From: CBDCYN01 sp965224205
GTDB taxonomy: Bacteria > Planctomycetota > Phycisphaerae > Phycisphaerales > Phycisphaeraceae
DNA: 64,000 bases
Direction: 5' to 3'
Assembly (NCBI GenBank): GCA_965224205.1
Contig: CBDCYN010000009.1
Span: forward strand, 310,001 to 374,000
Part shown: in pieces, positions 9,133-16,668 of the stretch
Layout: the number at the start of each line of letters is the position of its first letter
Numbering within the stretch: position 1 is the stretch's first letter
The notes under the pieces: model-generated
The model's database searches: none
The model's input: only the letters and a program-made list of their open reading frames with translations
What the model was told of the DNA's origin: nothing
Program-made: the position numbers and the translations under genes

Positions 9133-9306
9133 AGCTCAACCCTCAACCGATGCAGTGCAAAATCCGGTGCAGCAACCCGCCGAACCAAGTCGAAACCAAT
9201 CGAAAAACGCAAACGGAAAATGCGCCAAACTCCCTATGTTTCAAGAGGATTCGACCGATTGCAAGTCATCGCAAAAAATGGGAATGGGCGCGGGAGGATT
9301 CGAACC
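9133..9306 (+). repeat. att-like duplication: integrase tail plus tRNA-Tyr 3' end
   Basis: About 174 bases are nearly the same as 39630-39805, with roughly ten differences. The segment reads as the C-terminal tail of a tyrosine integrase (DAVQNPVQQPAEPSRNQSK) and runs into the antisense of the last 22 bases of tRNA-Tyr at 9285-9306. Identity stops exactly inside the T arm. This is what a recombined attachment site looks like after tandem integration of related elements. No integrase body precedes it. Confidence 0.8.
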
Positions 9307-9359
9307 CAAACACCCAAGTACCTCAAAAAACGAAAGGTTACGTATTTCTCAAAATCAAG

Positions 9360-9508
9360 GCGGTGCAGAATCCGGTGCAGTCAGAGTACCACCTGACCCG
9401 ATAGACATGGATCTGCAACGGATTACCAATGCCTGGCCAAACCTGCCCCTTGCCGTCAGGGTAGGTATTTTGGCGATGGTGGACATGGCCGACGGGCATA
9501 GGACTTGA
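9360..9508 (+). pseudogene. relic of a second integrase C-terminal tail
   Basis: In the same frame as the previous tail there follows a segment translating to DLQRITNAWPNLPLAVRVG and ILAMVDMAD before the stop at 9506-9508. Tails of this kind (a stretch after the catalytic tyrosine ending in an AWP-LP--VR-GI-AMV helix) are, from memory, common in planctomycete phage-type integrases. No catalytic residues are present. It is an orphan fragment of an earlier integration at this site. The interval 9510-9760 holds no gene that I can see. Confidence 0.5.
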
Positions 9509-9684
9509 TCACGCCGTTGCCATGTGCGAGTCATACCCCGTGGCAAGTTATAGATTTACGGACGTTACAGGTGACATTGGTTTTTCACAACCTGGATCGA
9601 TCCAACGCCAGGTTATAAGACTGGGGCATATCCATTCGAAGGAAGAGGGTCGGATATGTCGAGATGTAATCAAAGTTTGTGACA

Positions 9685-9736
9685 GGGTGTCGTCCAAATC
9701 ACCTGTCGGCGGGTTCCACAAACTTGGACGACACCC
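9685..9736. repeat. 13-bp perfect inverted repeat
   Basis: GGGTGTCGTCCAA at 9685-9697 pairs perfectly with TTGGACGACACCC at 9724-9736 around a 26-base loop. It sits 25 bp past the stop of the last gene of the glycan cluster, so it could mark the 3' end of that transcript, but no T-run follows on either strand. A protein-binding site or a mobile-element end are alternatives. Confidence 0.55.
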
Positions 9737-9761
9737 GATGTGTCGTGAGGCCCGTCATTTT

Positions 9762-11405
9762 CTACTGCGCAGATGATCGACGAGTTCCGGGTGACTGGTG
9801 TGCGGATTGATCATTCCCCTCGGCGACCAGATCACACGCCATGGTCAACAGAGGGTTGATGAAGGGTCGGGTGTTCGCCCAGAGATTATTTTTAACGATT
9901 TGATAGAGTATCGAAGCGCCGGCGAACGCCAGCGCTCGTTTCCGCATGGGCCCCCATTTTTCGCTCCGTGGGCGTGCGTACTCATCCATCGCTTCGCGGG
10001 CCGCGCGTTCACACGCGTCTCGACGGGTCGTCAAAAAGCCCCAAAAGATGTAGTGGCCTACGAATCCGCCGATGTCGAAGGCAGGGTCGCCGACGCTTGA
10101 ACTGAATTCGAAGTCGATGACACCTAACCTGTCGTGGTCAAACCCGTTACCACGAAGAAGAAGGTTCTTTGGCTGGTAATCGAGATGTACAAAACAGTCT
10201 TGGGTCGCTTTGAGGCTTGCGTGCTTTAAAGCTTGGAGACATCCGCGTGTCGAAAGGGGCAGGATGTCGGACCGCAAAGCTGCTGTCCGTAGCTCGAGCA
10301 TGGTCTGCCAATGATTCAGATCGGCGTGTCGATCGCCCCACAGCGGGCGAAGCGGTTTGGTGGACGTATGGCAGGTTGTCAGGAAACGGGCCGCCCGTTT
10401 AGCCACGGCCGGGTCGAATATCCCGCGACGCAGGTCGTCCTCCAGTTTTCTGCCACCGGCACACACCGGTGAGAGGACCAGAGTCCGGATTTTTTTATCG
10501 AAATGCGTGACCCGTGGGATCTCGATCCCATGTACATCCTGGTTTTGTAGCCATCGGATGGCCCGTTGCTCGGCCCACAACCGCTTGCGTGGTTTGACGC
10601 TACCCGGCTTGTCGAGAGAAGCCGACTTGACCGTATCGAAAGCGTATTTGACATAGAGCACGCGCCCGTCTTTGAGACGCAAGCGGTACACCTCATCCGG
10701 TTTCCCGTTCATCGTGCCTGTCAGCTCGTCGATCTCTCCTAACCCGCTTTGCGCGATGACTGTGTGTAGACTGCGGATGCTTTGTGTGGTGATGTCCCTC
10801 ATGCCCTGGCGGCATACCTCCCAAACTTCGTGGCGGTCCTGAAGTGTGAGCCGAGTGGGCAGGGCTTCCATGAACGCGTCATGACCGTCGTCACCCTGAG
10901 CCAGGTGCGCCCGCACCCCGGTCGCGCGGCCAGGAAGTGGTGCGGTCGGGGCGGTGATGACGGCGGCGGTGATACCGGTTTGTTGCGACAGGGCGGCAAC
11001 CTTGTCGAACCGGTTCCCACCACCTCCGAGGTCACTTTCTCCGACGCAAAATAAGAGCCGGTCGGATTTCGTTACGCGATCGAAATAGGACAACGCGTGT
11101 TGGACCGCACTACCGGTGGCCATCTCGATCCGGACCTTGGGAACACCAGCAAGGTAGATTGACCAGACCCGCTGGGCGACGTCGGGCCCCAACGCCAGTG
11201 ACGTCCCGGGGATGGGACGGTGCCGGTTGGTGATGACGACGACCACTTCATCGATGTCGTCACGAGCGGCGAGGTTGCGCACGGCGGTATCGTGGGCGAG
11301 GTGAGGCGGTTGAAAAGCCCCCGGGAACAGCGCGATACATCGCGTGCGACCCGTGACTTGATCCGTGGTCTGGCTGTGGGTGATGGTATCGGCTCGATCA
11401 TTCAT
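9762..11405 (-). CDS. nucleotidylyltransferase / phosphotransferase (APH-type) fusion
   Basis: About 547 aa. The N-terminal 170 residues are a nucleotidylyltransferase fold like NMN adenylyltransferase: LFPGAFQPPHLAHD has the H-x-x-H variant of the HxGH motif, followed by VVVVITNRHRP. The C-terminal 330 residues are an aminoglycoside phosphotransferase/choline kinase-like domain with FVHLDYQPKNLLL (catalytic Asp and Asn) and GVIDFEF (metal-binding Asp). A bifunctional enzyme that phosphorylates a small molecule and then couples it to a nucleotide would fit an activated precursor for the glycan cluster; this is inference. An ATG at 11477 is also open but overlaps the upstream gene by 47 bases, so I prefer 11405. 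Last gene of the cluster. Confidence 0.82.
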   Translation of the reverse strand: MNDRADTITHSQTTDQVTGRTRCIALFPGAFQPPHLAHDTAVRNLAARDDIDEVVVVITNRHRPIPGTSLALGPDVAQRVWSIYLAGVPKVRIEMATGSAVQHALSYFDRVTKSDRLLFCVGESDLGGGGNRFDKVAALSQQTGITAAVITAPTAPLPGRATGVRAHLAQGDDGHDAFMEALPTRLTLQDRHEVWEVCRQGMRDITTQSIRSLHTVIAQSGLGEIDELTGTMNGKPDEVYRLRLKDGRVLYVKYAFDTVKSASLDKPGSVKPRKRLWAEQRAIRWLQNQDVHGIEIPRVTHFDKKIRTLVLSPVCAGGRKLEDDLRRGIFDPAVAKRAARFLTTCHTSTKPLRPLWGDRHADLNHWQTMLELRTAALRSDILPLSTRGCLQALKHASLKATQDCFVHLDYQPKNLLLRGNGFDHDRLGVIDFEFSSSVGDPAFDIGGFVGHYIFWGFLTTRRDACERAAREAMDEYARPRSEKWGPMRKRALAFAGASILYQIVKNNLWANTRPFINPLLTMACDLVAEGNDQSAHQSPGTRRSSAQ

Positions 11406-11430
11406 GGTGAGGGTGTCGACCCGTGCGTTT

Positions 11431-13239
11431 CTATCCCCGGACCGCGGCCGGCTCGTGGGTGGCGGTCTTGATCTCATGGAGCCGGCGGTAGCGGCCGTTT
11501 TGGTCCATCAGGTCCTGATGGATTCCCTGCTCGATGACCCGGCCGTCTTCGAGCACGAAGATCAGGTCGGTCAACCCCGCCATGTTCAGGTCGTGCGTGA
11601 TGATCAGGCACGTCTTGCCCTGCATCAGGCGGTTCAATGCTTCGCGGACCTTGGCTTCGGACTCGACGTCGAGGCCACGCATGGGCTCGTCGAGGATGAG
11701 GATCGGGGCGTTGCGGATTAGGGCACGAGCGATGGCCAAACGCTGACGCTGCCCGCCCGAGAGCGTGGCCCCGCGTTCGCCGATGACCGTGTCGTACCCG
11801 TTTTCGAGCTCGGTGATGAACCCGTGGGCGTTGGCGGCCTTGGCGGCGGCAACAATCTCGTCGTCGGTCGCGTCGAGCTTCCCGTAGGCGATGCTCTGGC
11901 GGATCGTCGCCCCGATGATCGTCGCTTCTTGGAGGACGACGCCGATCTGTTCACGCAGTGACCGGCGGGTGTAGCGGCGGATATCGACCCCGTCGAGGGC
12001 GACCGTGCCTTCTTGGGGATCGAAGAGCCGGGGGATCAGGCTGGCGATCGTCGACTTCCCGGCTCCCGATGAGCCGAGCATCGCCACGCTTTGCCCGGGC
12101 TGGATGTCAAAGGTCGCGTCCCGCAGCACACCGCGCCCGTCGCCGTAATCGAACGTGACGTTATCGAAGGTGATCTGTCCTTGTATGTCCCGTGCCTCGA
12201 TCGCGTCGGCGGCGTCGGGGGTTTCCGGTTCCGCGTCGAACAACTCGCTGATCCGCCCGATGCTCACCGCGGCTTTGGTCATGTTCACCATGGCCTTGAC
12301 CAGGCTGTTGATGGGTTTGTACATCTTGGAGACGTAGGAACTAAAGACGATGATGTCGCCCGGGGTCATCCGCCCGCGGATCACCAGGACCGCTCCCAAC
12401 AGCAGCACCACCCAGTGCCCGCCGGCGTTGATGATCTCGATCGTCCGCTCGGCGGATGCTTCGACCCGGGCCATGTGGACGCTGTCGTCGAGCATCTGCT
12501 TGTTTTCGGCGTCAAATAGGTCTTCCTCGTATTTCTCCCTCCCGAAGACCTGAAGCAGGGTGATCGAAGAGATCGCTTCCCCGACGCGTGACGCGATCTT
12601 CCCCTCGCGCCTGCGCTGGCGGGTGGTCGTGTGCTTGAGCGTGCGTAGGCGGTGAAACAGAACCACGCCCAGGACCGGCAGCGTCACGAACACTGCCAGG
12701 CTCAACCACACATTGAGCATCACCATGACCACCCCCATCCCGACCATCACCAGGGCGTAGGTAGGAAAATCAAGCACGGACGCGGAGAAGAGGTTTCTCA
12801 ATGCCCGTGTGTCGCCCGTGACCTTCGTGAGCACCTCCCCCGACCGCGAGCGGTGGTGCACCGTCAGCGCCAAACGCTGGAGGTGGGAAAACATCTCCCG
12901 CCTCACCGTGTAGACCAATTGATGCCCGACTCGAGACATCGCGTACGTCTTCGTGTAAGAGGCGCTGCCCTTGACCACCGCGATCACGAGGATCGCCGAG
13001 GAGACCCAGACCACAGCCAGGGTCTTGTCTATCTCTTGGATCCACGCCAGGAAGGACAGGCCTACAGGCAAAGGGTTGTCGAGCAGGATATGGTCGAGGA
13101 TGATCTTGAAAGGCCAAGGGCTGATTAATTCGGTGACGATCACCGCGGCCATGCACCCCACGGACAGAGCCACACGCCCTTTCATCTCCATGAGGCGGTC
13201 CAAGACCACCTTCCGCAAGTATCTTTTGCCACGGCTCAT
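11431..13239 (-). CDS. ABC exporter, MsbA-like half-transporter
   Basis: 602 aa. An N-terminal six-helix permease domain (about residues 15-320) is fused to an ATPase domain with Walker A LGSSGAGKST (about 388-397), signature LSGGQRQRLAIARAL, Walker B PILILDEP and the H-loop ITHD. It is a homodimeric type IV exporter, the class that flips lipid A, lipid-linked sugars or peptides across the inner membrane. Its ATG overlaps the stop of the glycosyltransferase-deacetylase gene by 4 bases, so the two are translationally coupled. From the surrounding glycosyltransferases, export of a glycolipid or modified glycan is the best guess. Confidence 0.95.
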   Translation of the reverse strand: MSRGKRYLRKVVLDRLMEMKGRVALSVGCMAAVIVTELISPWPFKIILDHILLDNPLPVGLSFLAWIQEIDKTLAVVWVSSAILVIAVVKGSASYTKTYAMSRVGHQLVYTVRREMFSHLQRLALTVHHRSRSGEVLTKVTGDTRALRNLFSASVLDFPTYALVMVGMGVVMVMLNVWLSLAVFVTLPVLGVVLFHRLRTLKHTTTRQRRREGKIASRVGEAISSITLLQVFGREKYEEDLFDAENKQMLDDSVHMARVEASAERTIEIINAGGHWVVLLLGAVLVIRGRMTPGDIIVFSSYVSKMYKPINSLVKAMVNMTKAAVSIGRISELFDAEPETPDAADAIEARDIQGQITFDNVTFDYGDGRGVLRDATFDIQPGQSVAMLGSSGAGKSTIASLIPRLFDPQEGTVALDGVDIRRYTRRSLREQIGVVLQEATIIGATIRQSIAYGKLDATDDEIVAAAKAANAHGFITELENGYDTVIGERGATLSGGQRQRLAIARALIRNAPILILDEPMRGLDVESEAKVREALNRLMQGKTCLIITHDLNMAGLTDLIFVLEDGRVIEQGIHQDLMDQNGRYRRLHEIKTATHEPAAVRG

Positions 13240-15275
13240 CTGTTCGCATCCTCCATCCCCGATACGACTCTTTCACTGGGTTGGCGGGCCAGCAGCAGCT
13301 CGAAGGTGCAGAACGTGATCGCCCGGCAGCGGGTCAGCTCGCCCAGCAGCGTGTCGAGGAATGAGAACGCACGCACGTCCATGACCTTGTGGTGAAGCAT
13401 CAGGCCCACCGGGTCATCGCGTTGTAACTGCTCGACCAGGTCCGCGACGATGTCTTCGATGGGTCGCAGTCGTGTATCGCCCTTCCATCGGTAAAGATCG
13501 AGCGTGATCGGGACCTCAACAAAATGATACCTCTCGGGGCGGGGGCTGGCCCCGGCGTCACGCGATAGGGCCTTGAAACCCAGTTCGTCCAGCACACGGA
13601 ACGTGTCTTCGGTGCAACGGTTCCACGGCGGGGTGAAGACCGGGACGAAACGCTCCGTAAAGACCTCTTCGAGCAAGGCTTTGCCCGCAGCGATGTCCTC
13701 GAGTTGTTGTGCAAAGCTCCGCGCGGGCCCGAACTCGCACTTCTTGCCCTGACCCTCGGGTTGGTGGTTGATATGTCGCCAGCCGTGCTGGTGGAATTCC
13801 ACGAGACGCGGGTGGGAGCGCTTGATCTCTTTGAGCAGCCGGGTGCCCGCCTCGTCGAGCGTGGCGGGGATGATTTCGAGATTCATCGGGACATCGTTGG
13901 CAAGGATAATATCGAGTAAATCTCGCAGGGTCTCTTCATCCACGTCAACGTCGTCATCGCGTAAGAAGACCCGCTTGGGCGTGCCTTGAGTTTCTAATGA
14001 TTCGAGGAACGGCCGCAGCGTTTGCTTGAAGGGTTCGTCCCAGTCGTTTGGTGGCGTTGCTCTCCGTGAGGACGGGCGGGGCGCATCGAGCATACGGGCC
14101 AGGGCGTTGGCGGTGTTCTCGACGCCGTCCATATCGATCTGGATCTTTATCGGCTGGATCCGCAGCGATTCGAGCATTCGTTGAGCGAGCTTCGCAGGGG
14201 CTAGGTCGTCTTCATCGAGGATGCCCAGCACACCCTTCGCGGCCAATTGCCGCGCACGGATGGACTGTTCGTCGTTGTCGCCTCCACAGAACGGCAAGAC
14301 CAAAGCCCGGACTCCGCTGGTGAGGATATCCATACACGTGTTGTACCCGGCCATGCTCACCGACAGCTCCGCCCGGACCATAGATGCTTGGAGCTGGTCC
14401 GTAAAACGGCGCACCGTGATCTGAGGCGATTGACCCGCGCGTTGGACGAGTGAATCAAACCGCTCATTGGGCAAATACGGGCCGGTGAAGACGTGTAGCT
14501 CGTGCTTGAAGGACGGGATCAGCAGGTGGCTGGCCTCGACGACCGCCTCGAGCAACTCAATCCCGACGCGTCCCCCGCCGATCGTTGCGAGGATCACAGG
14601 GTCTGTGACGTTGTCTGCAACCGCACGCGTGGACGGCGGGGTTGGCCGCGTCACGTACCCCGTGTAATCGATCGGGCACTGCAAGTCGTTCACCCGTCCG
14701 AACGTCGTGTCGAGCTTGTGCCAGGCCGGGTCGGCGTGTACGAGGACCCGATCGAAGTAGCGGTTGATGACCCGGCACACCCGTTCTTCGTGCCGGGCCT
14801 GGTCCCTCTTCGATACCAGGATGTCACGCAGGCTGCACACCACACGGGTGCAACGTCCCTTGAGCCGGATACGCGCTAAGAGGGGCAGTAGCTCGAAGGC
14901 GAATTTCTTGCGTCCGAACGGGAATAACTCCACCACGACGATATCGGGATCAAACCGGTTGAACACATCCAGCAGTCTCTCGCGGCGCTGTACCCGGATC
15001 GAGTCGGCAGACTCATCATCTTGGGAGGTTTCGAGGAGGGTGAAATCGGCGTTGGCGCGCAACGGGGGCAGGTTGACGACCTCCAACGCGTCGGGAAACG
15101 CAAATCCTTGGATGGGTTCGCCCCCGTTGATGAAACAGACCTCGAACAGATCGAGTCCACGGACGATCTCCACGCTGCGTACCAGGTGGCCCAGCCCAAG
15201 AACGTGCTGGCAGTAGAACATGAGCCGTGGCTTGGTCTTGGTTATGGTCCGTGGGTGGGTCATGGGGCTGTCCAT
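13236..15275 (-). CDS. MurG-like glycosyltransferase fused to polysaccharide deacetylase-like domain
   Basis: About 679 aa from an ATG placed one base after the upstream stop. Residues about 10-400 are a GT-B enzyme of the MurG/GT28 kind: FYCQHVLGLGHLVRSVEI is the G-x-GH donor/acceptor loop, and VSMAGYNTCMDIL is the C-terminal nucleotide-sugar-binding motif. After a proline-rich linker, residues about 430-660 resemble a NodB-like polysaccharide deacetylase: FLRDDDVD, EFHQHGWRHINH (metal-binding His pair) and FTPPWNR. The deacetylase fold is less canonical than the transferase. One chain could add a sugar and remove an acetyl group from the same glycan. An ATG at 15263 is an alternative start. 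Confidence 0.85.
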   Translation of the reverse strand: MDSPMTHPRTITKTKPRLMFYCQHVLGLGHLVRSVEIVRGLDLFEVCFINGGEPIQGFAFPDALEVVNLPPLRANADFTLLETSQDDESADSIRVQRRERLLDVFNRFDPDIVVVELFPFGRKKFAFELLPLLARIRLKGRCTRVVCSLRDILVSKRDQARHEERVCRVINRYFDRVLVHADPAWHKLDTTFGRVNDLQCPIDYTGYVTRPTPPSTRAVADNVTDPVILATIGGGRVGIELLEAVVEASHLLIPSFKHELHVFTGPYLPNERFDSLVQRAGQSPQITVRRFTDQLQASMVRAELSVSMAGYNTCMDILTSGVRALVLPFCGGDNDEQSIRARQLAAKGVLGILDEDDLAPAKLAQRMLESLRIQPIKIQIDMDGVENTANALARMLDAPRPSSRRATPPNDWDEPFKQTLRPFLESLETQGTPKRVFLRDDDVDVDEETLRDLLDIILANDVPMNLEIIPATLDEAGTRLLKEIKRSHPRLVEFHQHGWRHINHQPEGQGKKCEFGPARSFAQQLEDIAAGKALLEEVFTERFVPVFTPPWNRCTEDTFRVLDELGFKALSRDAGASPRPERYHFVEVPITLDLYRWKGDTRLRPIEDIVADLVEQLQRDDPVGLMLHHKVMDVRAFSFLDTLLGELTRCRAITFCTFELLLARQPSERVVSGMEDANR

Positions 15276-15276
15276 C

Positions 15277-16668
15277 TCACGCGTGGGTGCTCTTAGGGGC
15301 GTTGAAAATTTTCTCGCCTCGGAGGATCGCCTCGGATAACTCAATGAGGTCGTCGATCAGGTCCAATCGCCCGGGTTTGAGCCGGGTGATACAACGGAAC
15401 ACTCGCTCGGCGATCAGGCAATACGCCGTGTGCCAGCGCATGTCGCGCATGGAGATCTGCCAAGGCACGCGGCTTCGATACGACTCGAGGCAGTGGGTCA
15501 TCCTTTCGCCAGCGGCTTCTAAACTGCGCCCTTCAAGCAAGGTGACGAAAAGGTCGCTGGCGAAGAAGCTGCCCAAGTCCTGACCCGGTGGCCCCGGACG
15601 CACACGGTCTAGATCGATCAGCGCCAGCCTCTGTGACTGGGTCAGGAAGTTTTTCAGGTGGAGGTCGCCGTGTAGCGTGACCATCGGCTTGAGGCGCGTG
15701 TCATCGAGTCCCACAATCAATGCACGCAGCACCTCCAGTAGCCGGATATAAGACGTCGGGCGCACCGCCGATACGAAATGAGCGGTTTGACGCAGCGGCG
15801 ATAGCGAATCAGAGGGCTGGTCATGGGAACGCGACGCGATCTGCGTTTGATGCAACCCCGCCAACGCCTCGCCCACGCTTCGGTAGAAACGTAGACGATC
15901 GGCGTCGGTCTGCTTCGTCAGATCAAGCGGGCACCCCTCCACCCCTTGCTGCCAGAGGATACGGCGGCGTTCGTCGTAGAAACAAGGCTGAGCCACGGCC
16001 ACGGCGGGCAGGCGATCCCGCATCCCCCACAAGGCGTTCATGGCCGACCAGGTGTGGTGACCGGACGTGTCGTAGTAGGCCTTGGCGTAGTACGTTTCCT
16101 GAGTAGGTCCAGTCGATCTTTCCAGTTCACAGATGACGCGGATCATGCAGCTGCGCTCTGGGACGTAGTGCACCAGCTCATCGCGCCATGACGTGACCAC
16201 GGGTCGTTCGTCGCGCATCGCCATCAACCGTGGGATCGCGTCGTCGGTGAGATAAGACGGGTCCATCAACCTCGGGAGGTTGTCGAGCTTGCGGTCGTTG
16301 GGGAACGACCAGACGACCAGATCGAGGTCTTCCAGATGCGCGATCGGCGGGCCCACGAGGGGTTGGACAAGTGGCGCTTCGCAGCCGCGCCGATACCGAG
16401 ACAACGCGGCGCCCTTGGGCAACATCCGGGCGTAGACGATCTGCGTCACCCTGTCGGGGTGCATATCACCTTCGACGGTCAATCGATACGCGATCCGACA
16501 GTCTTGACTGGGCCGGTACTTGACCCATTCGATCTCACAGCCCGTGACACGTGACCGGTTGGATCGGTCAAGCATTCGTTCGAATTCAACGCCCATTCGC
16601 TGACGGTCCAACACTGCCGCGAGCTGAGGGAGCTTGATGTCGCGTGGGATTTCACAAGCCTCGATCAT
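15277..16668 (-). CDS. APH-family small-molecule kinase
   Basis: 463 aa. The C-terminal half has the aminoglycoside phosphotransferase signature VTLHGDLHLKNFL (Brenner motif with catalytic Asp and Asn) and LALIDLDRVRPG (metal Asp); the N-lobe is diverged. Such kinases phosphorylate sugars, choline or amino-alcohols as often as antibiotics. It is embedded between the heparinase-like gene (4-base overlap upstream) and the glycosyltransferase-deacetylase gene (1-base gap downstream), and a second kinase domain of the same family is in the fusion at 9762-11405. A role in phosphorylating a glycan unit is more likely than drug resistance. Confidence 0.85.
   Translation of the reverse strand: MIEACEIPRDIKLPQLAAVLDRQRMGVEFERMLDRSNRSRVTGCEIEWVKYRPSQDCRIAYRLTVEGDMHPDRVTQIVYARMLPKGAALSRYRRGCEAPLVQPLVGPPIAHLEDLDLVVWSFPNDRKLDNLPRLMDPSYLTDDAIPRLMAMRDERPVVTSWRDELVHYVPERSCMIRVICELERSTGPTQETYYAKAYYDTSGHHTWSAMNALWGMRDRLPAVAVAQPCFYDERRRILWQQGVEGCPLDLTKQTDADRLRFYRSVGEALAGLHQTQIASRSHDQPSDSLSPLRQTAHFVSAVRPTSYIRLLEVLRALIVGLDDTRLKPMVTLHGDLHLKNFLTQSQRLALIDLDRVRPGPPGQDLGSFFASDLFVTLLEGRSLEAAGERMTHCLESYRSRVPWQISMRDMRWHTAYCLIAERVFRCITRLKPGRLDLIDDLIELSEAILRGEKIFNAPKSTHA

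Noticed and set aside
15277..16668. Aminoglycoside resistance gene
   Set aside because: Only the general APH fold is visible, and the gene is locked into a glycan operon; resistance cannot be supported.
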